Part shown: piece after piece, positions 24,284-37,380 of the stretch
How the letters are laid out: each line of letters opens with the position of its first letter
Numbering within the stretch: the first letter of the stretch is position 1
NCBI RefSeq assembly: GCF_963676685.1
Contig: NC_092357.1
Location: 16,853,607 to 16,917,606, forward strand
DNA: 64,000 nucleotides
Reading direction: 5' to 3'
Source: Mytilus edulis
Lineage: Eukaryota; Mollusca; Bivalvia; Mytilida; Mytilidae
The notes under the pieces: generated by a model
What the model was told of the DNA's origin: nothing
Databases searched by the model: none
Seen by the model: the letters and a program-made list of their open reading frames with translations, nothing else
Translations under genes and position numbers: made by a program

Positions 24284-24905
24284 CTCCCGCTTTGAAAAAA
24301 GGGGGGTATACTGTTTTACCTCTGTCTGTCCTTCCGTCCGTCCGTCAGTCCGTCAGTCCGTTCGTCCCATGAATATTTTTCGTCGCATTTTTCTCAGGAA
24401 CTACAATATAAGGATTTCTGAAATTTGGTTTCAGGGTTTATATAAGTCTGCTACACCGTTTTATGCCTTTTCAGATTCATCACTCGACAACTTCCTGTTT
24501 ACCGAACACTTGTATTATTTTACACATGATAACCAAGTTGAAAATTTCCGTCACATTTTTCTCAGGAACTACAATACAAGGATTTCTAAAATTTTGTTTC
24601 AAGGTTTATATAAGTATGCTATACCGTGTGATGCGTTTTCAGATTCATCGCTCAACAACTTCCTGTTTACCGAACACTTGTACTATTTTACACATGATAA
24701 CCAAGTTGAAAATTCCGTCACATTTTTCTCAGGAACTACAATACAAGGATTTTTGAAATTTTGTTTCAAGGGTTATATAAGTATGCTATACCGTGTGATG
24801 CGTTTTCAGATTCATCACTCGACAACTTCCAGTTTACCGAACACTTGTATTATTTTACACATGATAACCAAGTTGAAAATTTCCGTCACATTTTTCTCAC
24901 ACTAG
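24284..24905 (+). mobile_element. Pearl-like element: hairpin end, GTCC microsatellite, ~168-bp tandem core
   Basis: It begins TACTCCCGCTTTGAAAAAAG with a G-run, which can fold back on itself. A GTCC/GTCAGTCC microsatellite follows (about 24333-24362). Three tandem monomers follow, with CTCAGGAACT at 24393, 24561 and 24728 and a truncated CTCAC at 24896 (periods 168, 167, 168). Microsatellite plus about 160-bp core repeats is the layout known for bivalve pearl elements and BIV160-type satellites. The assignment is inference. Confidence 0.7.
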
Positions 24906-25386
24906 TAACCCGAGTTTAACTTGATCGGACAAAAACGTGTTAACGCTATTAAAATGAGATTGATCGTTATTTGATAAAGATTGACAAAAATTAAAAATTA
25001 TATTTAATTCATTTCAATTCATATCAATTCATTTTAACGCCAGTCAAATAGATTTCTCTGCAGTCGATCAATTGAAATCAATTTAGTGGTTAGTTGCGTC
25101 AAACTAATAGGCCACGCCCCTGTTAAGCTATTTCAAACATGCATTAATTCGTTTTAAACATGGATGAGACCCGGGCTTTTTACAGGTAAATCACTCAAGC
25201 AAAACGACCTCGATGTATCTATCGTTTGGGCAGAATCAATTTGCGCCAATTGCAGTTTTTTGTTTCAAACTTTAAATGCGTACAGTCTTAGTAAAGTCGC
25301 ATGTTTCACAATTTAATCAAGCGAATGAATAATAGGGCGCCCGAATAATACACGTGACATGTTGATATATAAGAAATTAAAATAAA

Positions 25387-28300
25387 ACTTGGTACAGGCA
25401 TTTGTAGCAAAATGATATATTAAACCTTGTATATTAGCTAAACCTCTCAATTTTCCTTATAATGATCTATGAAAGACTTAAACACAAAAACTACCCACCT
25501 TCCTTTCCCTCCCCAAAATGCTACATTGTATATATTCAAGTTTGATAAACCTTCTCAGGGAGCTAATACAGGACTGTGAATGAAACAAATATAACATGCA
25601 GTTATATTCACATTACAAAATTGAACATCATTTACATAATTACATATAGTTTTTAACTTATAATTATTTTCTATCCTATATGTTCTCTTAGTTATTTGTA
25701 TTGTAGTCCTGTCATGTTATGTTGTCATTTTAATGTTAAACTTGACATTGCCATTAAAGCGGGAGGTTTGGCATATCACAAAACCAGGTTCAACGAACCG
25801 TTTTTTTTCTCTTTAAAAATGTTCTGTTTAAAATCAGGAAAATGGCCATTGTTGCATTATAGTGCGTTTCTGTGTGTGTTACATCTCAATGTTGTGTCGT
25901 TGTTCTTCTTTTATATTTGATGCGTTTCCCTCAGTTTTAGTTTGAAGCCCGGATTTGTTTTTTTCTTAATCGATTTATGAGTTTCAAACAGCGGTATACT
26001 ACTGTTGCCTTTATATATCTTCTTATTAGATATTGTTATTGGTGATGTTTTTTTATAATTGCAATTGTTGTGAACAAAACTTAACAATTGTAGTTTAGAG
26101 TAAGAGTATATATATATGCTTCTATGTATTTTCCTGAAGGTTTAGGTACAACTGAAAACATTGCAGTCCCTATAATGCAGAATTCTTCAAATAATAACTC
26201 TGTTTCCAGGTGAAATACCGTTCTATTGTGATGAATTAAAGAGAGTCCCACACAATATTCTATTCATTTTGGTCAAACAGTATTCAAACTTAATTACTAC
26301 AATGCTAGCTATGACTTACATATTTGCAAAACACACGAGAAATTTGATAATTTCACAAAAATCAATGATGTTTTACTACGCTTAACTACGAAAAAATAGA
26401 AAGTTTGTTACCACGGCAACCACATATAAACTGATTACCAAATGAAGATCTCTAAACAAAATCCGACCAAACGCTGCACGTATAAAAATAAAAACAAAAC
26501 AAAATTTACAGACCCCCTCTTTCCCCCCAACCCTCCATCCCCAATGTTACAGTATATATTGCATTTGTTGTCCCTTATGAAAAAACAACACACAAGACTG
26601 TGAGTGACGAAATGCATGCAGTCATATTCCAATACGAAAATAAACACTCTCTGTATATATATTTTTTCAAATAAATTACCATTTACACATCTTTTAAATT
26701 GCGGTTGCTATGGATTATAGTGTTTACATAGTAACTTGTGAGGTCAGCAACACTTAACGATGGTAATTTAGAGTTAGTATATGCTTTTATGGCTTTTTTT
26801 TATCAATTTTAATGACAATTTAGTTCTTATACTGCAATATTCTGCAAATAATAACTCCGTTTCCATGGAAAAATTGGGTTGCTATGGGGATGAAATAAAA
26901 GAGGGTCACACGCATTTTCCTATTTTGTTTTGGTAAAGTAGTATTCAAACCTAATAACTACAGTGCTAAGTATGCTGTTCATATTTGCACTTCTCTGAAA
27001 TACACACCAGCAAATTTGATAATTTCACAAAAGTCCACAATTCAGAAAGGTTGAAAATATGCACTTTAGTTGATTTTTGAAAGATTTTACAACGCTTAAA
27101 TACCAAAAAATAGAGTGTCCGTAACCATGGCAACCTTTAATTGTTTCTTTTCCAGCTGAAATTAACTTTTTGAGCAGTATGCATGTACTGCTTCTACCAG
27201 GTCATTTATTGAAAAACAATAAAACCTTCATATATCAAATGTACATGGCACTCTGCTTAGTTCTTATAAAGAACTATACTTAAGTATGAACCAATACTCC
27301 GTGTTGAAGGTTGTACATTGTCTATGTTGGTTTATTCTTAACTAATTGTAAATTTGAAGGATAGTTGTCTTATTTGCACTCAAACAACGTCTTTATATAT
27401 AAATTGTTTTGGTTTTTTTTGTATTACACATGCATGTAGATATTAGATAATACGGTCATGCTTATTACGCGTATTTATTATCGATGACAAAATTAAATTG
27501 CGGAAACAAAGTCTTAATTGCATATTGTTGATGTTAGTTCTCTGTGTTTTCATACTTATGTTGTAATCATGGATATTTTAATTTTACTCCCGCTTTGAAA
27601 AAAGGGGGGTATACTGTTTTACCTCTGTCTGTCCTTCCGTCCGTCCGTCAGTCCGTCAGTCCGTTCGTCCCATGAATATTTTTCGTCGCATTTTTCTCAG
27701 GAACTACAATATAAGGATTTCTGAAATTTGGTTTCAGGGTTTATATAAGTCTGCTACACCGTTTTATGCCTTTTCAGATTCATCACTCGACAACTTCCTG
27801 TTTACCGAACACTTGTATTATTTTACACATGATAACCAAGTTGAAAATTTCCGTCACATTTTTCTCAGGAACTACAATACAAGGATTTCTAAAATTTTGT
27901 TTCAAGGTTTATATAAGTATGCTATACCGTGTGATGCGTTTTCAGATTCATCGCTCAACAACTTCCTGTTTACCGAACACTTGTACTATTTTACACATGA
28001 TAACCAAGTTGAAAATTCCGTCACATTTTTCTCAGGAACTACAATACAAGGATTTTTGAAATTTTGTTTCAAGGGTTATATAAGTATGCTATACCGTGTG
28101 ATGCGTTTTCAGATTCATCACTCGACAACTTCCAGTTTACCGAACACTTGTATTATTTTACACATGATAACCAAGTTGAAAATTTCCTTCACATTTTTCT
28201 CACACTAGTAACCCGAGTTTAACTTGATCGGACAAAAACGTGTTAACGCTATTAAAATGAGATTGATCGTTATTTGATAAAGATTGACAAAAATTAAAAA

Positions 28301-28689
28301 TTATATTTAATTCATTTCAATTCATATCAATTCATTTTAACGCCAGTCAAATAGATTTCTCTGCAGTCGATCAATTGAAATCAATTTAGTGGTTAGTTGC
28401 GTCAAACTAATAGGCCACGCCCCTGTTAAGCTATTTCAAACATGCATTAATTCGTTTTAAACATGGATGAGACCCGGGCTTTTTACAGGTAAATCACTCA
28501 AGCAAAACGACCTCGATGTATCTATCGTTTGGGCAGAATCAATTTGCGCCAATTGCAGTTTTTTGTTTCAAACTTTAAATGCGTACAGTCTTAGTAAAGT
28601 CGCATGTTTCACAATTTAATCAAGCGAATGAATAATAGGGCGCCCGAATAATACACGTGACATGTTGATATATAAGAAATTAAAATAAA
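25387..28689. repeat. 3303-bp unit, copy 2
   Basis: Same layout as copy 1, shifted by 3303. Shares the TTCCTTCAC variant with copy 3. Confidence 0.95.
27587..28208 (+). mobile_element. Pearl-like element, unit 2 copy
   Basis: Same as 24284-24905 with the T variant near 28188. Confidence 0.7.
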
Positions 28690-31600
28690 ACTTGGTACAG
28701 GCATTTGTAGCAAAATGATATATTAAACCTTGTATATTAGCTAAACCTCTCAATTTTCCTTATAATGATCTATGAAAGACTTAAACACAAAAACTACCCA
28801 CCTTCCTTTCCCTCCCCAAAATGCTACATTGTATATATTCAAGTTTGATAAACCTTCTCAGGGAGCTAATACAGGACTGTGAATGAAACAAATATAACAT
28901 GCAGTTATATTCACATTACAAAATTGAACATCATTTACATAATTACATATAGTTTTTAACTTATAATTATTTTCTATCCTATATGTTCTCTTAGTTATTT
29001 GTATTGTAGTCCTGTCATGTTATGTTGTCATTTTAATGTTAAACTTGACATTGCCATTAAAGCGGGAGGTTTGGCATATCACAAAACCAGGTTCAACGAA
29101 CCGTTTTTTTTCTCTTTAAAAATGTTCTGTTTAAAATCAGGAAAATGGCCATTGTTGCATTATAGTGCGTTTCTGTGTGTGTTACATCTCAATGTTGTGT
29201 CGTTGTTCTTCTTTTATATTTGATGCGTTTCCCTCAGTTTTAGTTTGAAGCCCGGATTTGTTTTTTTCTTAATCGATTTATGAGTTTCAAACAGCGGTAT
29301 ACTACTGTTGCCTTTATATATCTTCTTATTAGATATTGTTATTGGTGATGTTTTTTTATAATTGCAATTGTTGTGAACAAAACTTAACAATTGTAGTTTA
29401 GAGTAAGAGTATATATATATGCTTCTATGTATTTTCCTGAAGGTTTAGGTACAACTGAAAACATTGCAGTCCCTATAATGCAGAATTCTTCAAATAATAA
29501 CTCTGTTTCCAGGTGAAATACCGTTCTATTGTGATGAATTAAAGAGAGTCCCACACAATATTCTATTCATTTTGGTCAAACAGTATTCAAACTTAATTAC
29601 TACAATGCTAGCTATGACTTACATATTTGCAAAACACACGAGAAATTTGATAATTTCACAAAAATCAATGATGTTTTACTACGCTTAACTACGAAAAAAT
29701 AGAAAGTTTGTTACCACGGCAACCACATATAAACTGATTACCAAATGAAGATCTCTAAACAAAATCCGACCAAACGCTGCACGTATAAAAATAAAAACAA
29801 AACAAAATTTACAGACCCCCTCTTTCCCCCCAACCCTCCATCCCCAATGTTACAGTATATATTGCATTTGTTGTCCCTTATGAAAAAACAACACACAAGA
29901 CTGTGAGTGACGAAATGCATGCAGTCATATTCCAATACGAAAATAAACACTCTCTGTATATATATTTTTTCAAATAAATTACCATTTACACATCTTTTAA
30001 ATTGCGGTTGCTATGGATTATAGTGTTTACATAGTAACTTGTGAGGTCAGCAACACTTAACGATGGTAATTTAGAGTTAGTATATGCTTTTATGGCTTTT
30101 TTTTATCAATTTTAATGACAATTTAGTTCTTATACTGCAATATTCTGCAAATAATAACTCCGTTTCCATGGAAAAATTGGGTTGCTATGGGGATGAAATA
30201 AAAGAGGGTCACACGCATTTTCCTATTTTGTTTTGGTAAAGTAGTATTCAAACCTAATAACTACAGTGCTAAGTATGCTGTTCATATTTGCACTTCTCTG
30301 AAATACACACCAGCAAATTTGATAATTTCACAAAAGTCCACAATTCAGAAAGGTTGAAAATATGCACTTTAGTTGATTTTTGAAAGATTTTACAACGCTT
30401 AAATACCAAAAAATAGAGTGTCCGTAACCATGGCAACCTTTAATTGTTTCTTTTCCAGCTGAAATTAACTTTTTGAGCAGTATGCATGTACTGCTTCTAC
30501 CAGGTCATTTATTGAAAAACAATAAAACCTTCATATATCAAATGTACATGGCACTCTGCTTAGTTCTTATAAAGAACTATACTTAAGTATGAACCAATAC
30601 TCCGTGTTGAAGGTTGTACATTGTCTATGTTGGTTTATTCTTAACTAATTGTAAATTTGAAGGATAGTTGTCTTATTTGCACTCAAACAACGTCTTTATA
30701 TATAAATTGTTTTGGTTTTTTTTGTATTACACATGCATGTAGATATTAGATAATACGGTCATGCTTATTACGCGTATTTATTATCGATGACAAAATTAAA
30801 TTGCGGAAACAAAGTCTTAATTGCATATTGTTGATGTTAGTTCTCTGTGTTTTCATACTTATGTTGTAATCATGGATATTTTAATTTTACTCCCGCTTTG
30901 AAAAAAGGGGGGTATACTGTTTTACCTCTGTCTGTCCTTCCGTCCGTCCGTCAGTCCGTCAGTCCGTTCGTCCCATGAATATTTTTCGTCGCATTTTTCT
31001 CAGGAACTACAATATAAGGATTTCTGAGATTTGGTTTCAGGGTTTATATAAGTCTGCTACACCGTTTTATGCCTTTTCAGATTCATCACTCGACAACTTC
31101 CTGTTTACCGAACACTTGTATTATTTTACACATGATAACCAAGTTGAAAATTTCCGTCACATTTTTCTCAGGAACTACAATACAAGGATTTCTAAAATTT
31201 TGTTTCAAGGTTTATATAAGTATGCTATACCGTGTGATGCGTTTTCAGATTCATCGCTCAACAACTTCCTGTTTACCGAACACTTGTACTATTTTACACA
31301 TGATAACCAAGTTGAAAATTCCGTCACATTTTTCTCAGGAACTACAATACAAGGATTTTTGAAATTTTGTTTCAAGGGTTATATAAGTATGCTATACCGT
31401 GTGATGCGTTTTCAGATTCATCACTCGACAACTTCCAGTTTACCGAACACTTGTATTATTTTACACATGATAACCAAGTTGAAAATTTCCTTCACATTTT
31501 TCTCACACTAGTAACCCGAGTTTAACTTGATCGGACAAAAACGTGTTAACGCTATTAAAATGAGATTGATCGTTATTTGATAAAGATTGACAAAAATTAA

Positions 31601-31992
31601 AAATTATATTTAATTCATTTCAATTCATATCAATTCATTTTAACGCCAGTCAAATAGATTTCTCTGCAGTCGATCAATTGAAATCAATTTAGTGGTTAGT
31701 TGCGTCAAACTAATAGGCCACGCCCCTGTTAAGCTATTTCAAACATGCATTAATTCGTTTTAAACATGGATGAGACCCGGGCTTTTTACAGGTAAATCAC
31801 TCAAGCAAAACGACCTCGATGTATCTATCGTTTGGGCAGAATCAATTTGCGCCAATTGCAGTTTTTTGTTTCAAACTTTAAATGCGTACAGTCTTAGTAA
31901 AGTCGCATGTTTCACAATTTAATCAAGCGAATGAATAATAGGGCGCCCGAATAATACACGTGACATGTTGATATATAAGAAATTAAAATAAA
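28690..31992. repeat. 3303-bp unit, copy 3
   Basis: Same layout, shifted by 6606. Carries a private A-to-G change near 31027. Ends where AAATAAAA is followed by ACATTAAAAT. Confidence 0.95.
30890..31511 (+). mobile_element. Pearl-like element, unit 3 copy
   Basis: Same layout, with the extra A-to-G change near 31027. Confidence 0.7.
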
Positions 31993-34060
31993 AACATTAA
32001 AATATATATGCACACGCGGTTTAAAACTGCAAAACTTGTGAATCTGTTGAAAATAAAATAGTTAGATATATAACATGATTTTGATTTGCTCAAATGCACT
32101 AGATCTTTATCGCATATATACATGCGTTTCAAAAATTGCCAAGTTCTATGAAAACTCGTGGCATGTAAGTTACGTGTGGTCCTTTTCAACTATTTACAAA
32201 ACTTTATGTATTCCTGTATATTTACCGTTTCTCTTTTTTCTGTTTTACTATAATAATTCTTTATTCCGTAAGAAAATATACAGCTCATAGGATCAAATAC
32301 ATACACAAATTATACAGTTTACTATATTGTACTCGTATGTAAATGTAGACACGGAAAACTACACAGAAATTATTTATTGTGTACATAATTTAAATCGATG
32401 TATTTCATATTTTCGGTATTGACTGTAAAAAGTGCTTGAGTGCAGTATGAGTGAAATACAGAATTAACTCTACCTTTTTTTATATTTCTTTATTTGAGAG
32501 GTAAGCTGCTGGCCAAGTTTCACTTATTCTGTCGCAAATCATTTACTTCAATAACCAATCAATTGTATTCTGAAAGAAGTTGATTTGTTCTCTGTACGAA
32601 TACATGAAATATTTCTCACTGAACGTTATGTTTGCAATCGATGATCAAATACAAATCTACAGTATTTATATGAAAGAGACTTAATAATATATTTTTTTTT
32701 ATTATTATTCTACATATATTTGAAGGATCGAAATAATCAGTTCTACAAATGGATGTTATTTAAAGACTTGAAATTTTTTAATTATCAAGTGCATCCATGA
32801 AATTTTTATCGACGCACCAACCTTTTCCCTTTCATCGTGCATAGCTCATTTTCCGATTCACTTAAGGTTTCTAACGATCTTCTTACTTGTTCATTGCATT
32901 CTAAAATTAAAATCCTACACAAATTGCAAAAAATTTTATTCTCCGGCTAGACTGCGTAAAAGATAAATATTGCTTTGTTTGTGTATACACAATGTTTTGA
33001 AGGCCGATATCCAGTTTGGCTAAAAAAGAATAAATTTGCGCCACAAGTTAATTACGCGAATTCTTTTTTTTTTATCACTTTATCATAAAAACTGCAACAT
33101 TCATTTGCGCCAATAAAACACTCATTTAATTGTGCAAATATTATAGACTTGTTTTCAAATGTTTCTTCTTAGGGCACTGAGGAGGTCCTTTTCGGTATTT
33201 ACATGTAGGTTCAGAATTCGCAAACTGAAAGGGCCTCCTTAGTGCACTTAGACTGACAAAAAAGTGCACTAGGGACCTGGTGGAAAGATAGAATTGACAC
33301 AAAAAACATGGCATACGGAAGGAGAAGTACATAATTTCGAATTTTAGTAATTATAAAGTTATTTAACAGTTGAAGTAAGTATTATAATGTTACATGTACG
33401 TGTAAATATGTTAATAGTTTGGGCAATAGTTTCGAGGTAAATATGACACAATTAATAAAATTGAGAATGGAAATGGGGAATGTGTCAAGTTCCATTTATT
33501 GGCGCAATTAACATTATAAAACAGAAGAGATGAGCGCTATTCAAACGTTTACAATATGACAAATTACACCTAACCGTTTTCACAAATCAGTAATTTTTTC
33601 GCCCGGGGATATACACCTGCCAGTAATCTACCTTCAGTAACTTTACAATACCCAGCCGTGTCATTTCCGTATATTGTACATGTAGATATCACGTGTTATA
33701 CATGTATATACACCAGAAATACCCATTCAAGTGATTTTTAATTTCAGAAGAGCTCCATATCGGGTACATCATGTACATAAACATAAAATTACAATAATAT
33801 GAAGAAAACAAATGTTGTTTTAGTAAATGCACCTAGGTATGTATTTGTACACTTATGTTAATTCGTTATTTCATGTATCTTTTTTTTGCTTCAATTACTT
33901 TTTTGTATCTTATTGACTTATTCGTAAATCGAAAAAAACGGACAAATCTGAAATGAATCGTAAGCATGGCATTGAACATGTTGAATGATTTCTCATGAAC
34001 ATTGAAGTTTAACTTGCTATCATTTTTTCGTATACGCACAAACATAAAATAAAATGAAAC
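31993..34060. other. Non-coding stretch with one hairpin
   Basis: No gene recognised. A short inverted repeat lies at 33173-33195 / 33224-33246 (GGCACTGAGGAGGTCC against its near inverse). The string TTTGCGCCA recurs near 33010 and 33105 and also occurs in the 3303-bp unit. Confidence 0.4.
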
Positions 34061-34074
34061 ACCTTAAGCTGGGG

Positions 34075-34515
34075 TCACACATTCACGATTTTTACTACCG
34101 TCCTCGACAGGACCATTCCCGATTAAAATTTATCAAAAGTCTGATCAAGATCCTGTGAATCGTGGATGGAAATTCAAACTTAAATCAAAATTTGTAAAAA
34201 AAAATAATTTGATCGCGACAACAATCAGATAGTGTTCAGGAAGCGACGATGTTCAACCGTTTCTAAGCGAATTAGTACCGACAATCCCGTTCTGAATCCG
34301 CTTCTAACCCGATTTGTATTTTTCGTCAGGTAAAATTCGACCGAGTATGTCACGACTTCGTCCCGACTCTACCGAACGTAATCCGACAGAGATCAGACAG
34401 TGACCAGACAGTGAACCGACGCTGACGGAAGATATCCGTTAGAAAACTCTCGGCATATTCGGGATGATCAGGTACTGACGGAACGTAATCCTATCACGGT
34501 CCTCTCTATCGCGGT
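34075..34515. repeat. CpG-rich repeat-like segment
   Basis: Unlike its surroundings it is rich in CGAC, CCGAC and ACCGAC words (for example ATCCGACAGAGATCAGACAG). It starts near GCTGGGGTCACACATTC. It lacks an open frame and looks like a dispersed non-autonomous repeat; no second copy is in this window. Confidence 0.4.
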
Positions 34516-35262
34516 TTAGTCACGTTTCTCCAACATTTTATAATTAGACTAAAACAACATAAGGGATTAGGGGGTCCTCATAAGGACTGGCATCGTGATA
34601 ATTACCTGTATTTCACCTATATCAGGTCTTAACTCAAATAATGTAAAAAGGGGGATATTGTTAAAAAATATTTATATCAAAACATTAACAAACCATATAT
34701 TTTTGGTCGAGTATAACCAGAAACGGTTACGTAATTATTTTCATCCGCCGTATTTGATTTACAAAATTAAAAAGGTTATTCAACAAAAAAAATTCTTAAA
34801 TAAACAAGGGAAATTCTATTATGAAGAAATAATCTCGAAATTATTTTTTTTTAAAAGATTTTTTTTTTATTAAAAGTAACATGAAAAGTCGAAATGTTCA
34901 CTGACTGAACCTCATTTTAGTAATTTATTCTATTACTTGATATATTTTTGTATTTCTGTTACATGTAGATGTTAAAATCCAAACCGATGCAAAACAGCCA
35001 AGTTTTATTTATGTAAAAAGTCACCAAAAGCGATTGTCTTCTAGTGCGAAGAACCATATATCTACCTAGTCGTTCTTTCTGTATATCACTAGAGCCGAAG
35101 CCAGTTTTCGTGGTATGCTGTCTTAGCAGATGAAATAGTCAGTCGTATATCTGTTCATTTTTTCCTCGAAAACGGAGCTGATACAAATTGGGTACATCAC
35201 GTCTCGTCATGATCTATATAGTGTTTAACTGTGGGAACTGGCTTGGTGAATATTGTGCACTA
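34516..35262. other. Non-coding stretch, nothing recognised
   Basis: The plus open frame 34595-34873 is lysine/phenylalanine-rich, driven by AT content, with no recognisable domain. Confidence 0.35.
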
Positions 35263-35690
35263 CTAGCTCAGGAACTACAATACAAGGATTTCTGAAATTT
35301 TGTTTCAAGGTTTATATAAGTATGCTATACCGTGTGATGCGTTTTCAGATTCATCACTCAACAACTTCCTGTTTACCGAACACTTGTACTATTTTACACA
35401 TGATAACCAAGTTGAAAATTCCGTCACATTTTTCTCAGGAACTGCAATACAAGGATTTCTGAAATTTGGTTTAAGGAAATATACAAGTCAGCTATACTGT
35501 CTGATGCGTTTTCAGATTCATCACTCAACAACTTCCTGTTTACCGAACACTTGTATTAGTTTACACATGATAACCAAGTTGAAAATTTCCGTCACATTTT
35601 TCTCAGGAACTACAATATTTTTACACTATTAAAATTATCCACTTGAGGCGGGGGTATCATCAGTGAGCAGTAGCTCACAGTTTCACTTGT
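35263..35690 (+). mobile_element. Second pearl-like element, 3' part with terminal hairpin
   Basis: Core monomers start with CTCAGGAACT at 35267, 35434 and 35602 (periods 167 and 168). After the truncated third copy comes GAGGCGGGGGTATCATCA and a perfect hairpin GTGAGC-AGTA-GCTCAC (35663-35678). The 5' microsatellite part is missing, so this copy supplies the end that the triplicated copies lack. Confidence 0.7.
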
Positions 35691-35884
35691 TGATATATAA
35701 CAATGATCATAAAGTAATGCAGGAAGTATGTCTCGCAAAAGTCCGTTTCTTTTTAAACGAACATACACTTATGAAATTCCGTTAGTTTTAAGAGCACTAG
35801 AGAATTGAAAGATTTTCACATAACTCTGTAACCATGTCGTTTTTTTAGTTATAGTTTAAAACCTCAGCTTTCTTTAGTCAACAT

Positions 35885-36050
35885 TGAAAAAGAGAGATAA
35901 AAAATACCAAAGGTAAATTCATGATAAAAAAAATTGATAACACCATGGCTTTAAACACAACAACAAACCAGCAATAGTACATAAACCATAAAATAGAAAA
36001 CGAAAGTCTGAGCAACACAAAACCCTCCAAAAATGGAGGGTGATATCATC
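35885..36050 (-). mobile_element. Retroelement tail fragment (YLDLHL family)
   Basis: Matches the non-coding tail at 14335-14520: GATACCAAAGG-like start, CACCATGGCT and AATGGAGGGTGATATCA. Confidence 0.6.
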
Positions 36051-36381
36051 TGCAATATCATAAATAATATACTTTTCTTTATCAGTATGGGCATTCACTA
36101 TAACAACAATTGATTATGATTGTGAAAGAATGTCGATGCTATTGTAGCAGGCTACATATTTGTTTATAGAATATATGTCTTAATATGTGTTCCATCTTAT
36201 TCCTAAATTTTAAATGTTTTTTTTATACTGCGTTAATAAGTTTTGTTTTAAATGTTGACAGTTTCATCTTATTTATAAAACGAAGTTTTTAGAAAAATGA
36301 TCAGCCACTTAGTACGTTCTATCTTTACATACAATCATTATATATGATACATATCACAAAAGAAAACCAAATCATATTCTC

Positions 36382-37044
36382 TTAAAGGGGCACTAGCTGT
36401 CAAATTCATGGTCACCGATTTGACCCAAATTCTCATATTTTATTGATAACAATGTAAAACATTTATCCAAACTATCAAAAGTCTAAAGTAAACAATTTAC
36501 AGAGCATACATGTAGGGTTGATAATATATAGTTTCGTTGCGTGTGTATTTTAGTCTAGACGCCATCTAATTACATATCCAGTTGACCTCAGATGACCATA
36601 ACAGCGATGTTAACATAAACATAGATATAAATAGATTAAGCCAAGTCGTGCAATTTGATTTTTATAGGTCTGTTTAATTTTATTTTATAGATTAAAACTA
36701 TCTTTTCTCATCGTTTTCACCTGTATACGAAATACGTTTTGTTGATCGAATTAGTTATTAAATGAATTACCTTGGTTTCGATTTCAATGTTGACATTATT
36801 GTCCTTTAAATAACCAGTACACGGACAATGCACTCGTTTTTCATCTCTAGTTAAGGGGTTTATTTAAAATTCACATGAATACGGATTTAATGAGGTCGAA
36901 TTATTCAGTTGCAAGTGAATAATTCGTCATTAATGTTATTTAGCTTAATTTGACAAAATATAATCATTTTGGCTGCTAAAATCAAATTAATATTTCACTA
37001 TTTCACTTTTTGTTTTATATATCTCGTAGCTAGTGCCCCTTTAA
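36382..37044. mobile_element. 663-bp TIR element (MITE) flanked by TTAA
   Basis: Perfect 17-base ends TTAAAGGGGCACTAGCT (36382-36398) and its inverse (37028-37044). If TTAA is the target duplication, the TIR proper is AGGGGCACTAGCT. No coding capacity. Relatives: 41233-41790 (reverse, one end truncated) and 47930-48105 (right end only). Confidence 0.8.
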
Positions 37045-37380
37045 ATTTATAAAATCATTAATATAATAGGCTTCTGGTGACATAAACTTGCTCTTGCTCA
37101 CATATCTACTTTAAAAATTTCAGGATAAAAAAAAGTGTGTATCCCTTGATCACCAATAAAATTATCAAAGTTCATTGCATCTTTTACCCTGAAACTATTC
37201 GATTTTTAACGATTGTTTTTGGCCTGATGACTTGCTCAAAATTGAATTTCGTTTCATATATACAGTCCCATTCTAGATATAAGACCAGAATACATGTAAT
37301 TAAGTGATATTGTATATGTGTACTTCTGATAATATAATCATTTTTTTGGTCAGTATTTCAAATGTGTTTGTTATTCCAGG

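Larger units (their letters stand above)
22084..25386. repeat. 3303-bp unit, copy 1
   Basis: Contains an M1 repeat (22365-22715), an older internal duplication (about 22175-23125 versus 23180-23840), an unassigned part (23840-24280), a tandem-core element (24284-24905) and a non-coding end (24905-25386). Confidence 0.95.
22084..31992. repeat. Three head-to-tail copies of a 3303-bp unit
   Basis: Units are 22084-25386, 25387-28689 and 28690-31992. Every landmark recurs at exactly +3303 and +6606. The copies look almost identical. I found only two substitutions: near 24885 (unit 1 TTCCGTCAC, units 2 and 3 TTCCTTCAC) and near 31027 (unit 3 CTGAGAT, others CTGAAAT). The internal junctions read AAATAAAACTTGGTAC and share only about 2 bp with the outer flanks. 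No gene is seen in the unit. The open frames in it (74, 70, 178 and 97 codons per unit) are repeat shadows. Confidence 0.95.

Noticed and set aside
24369..24905. 178-codon open frame repeated in each 3303-bp unit
   Set aside because: It runs through the 168-bp tandem core (a multiple of three in two of three spacings), so the protein is just the repeat translated. No domain, and the same DNA is also open in another frame (24463-24756).
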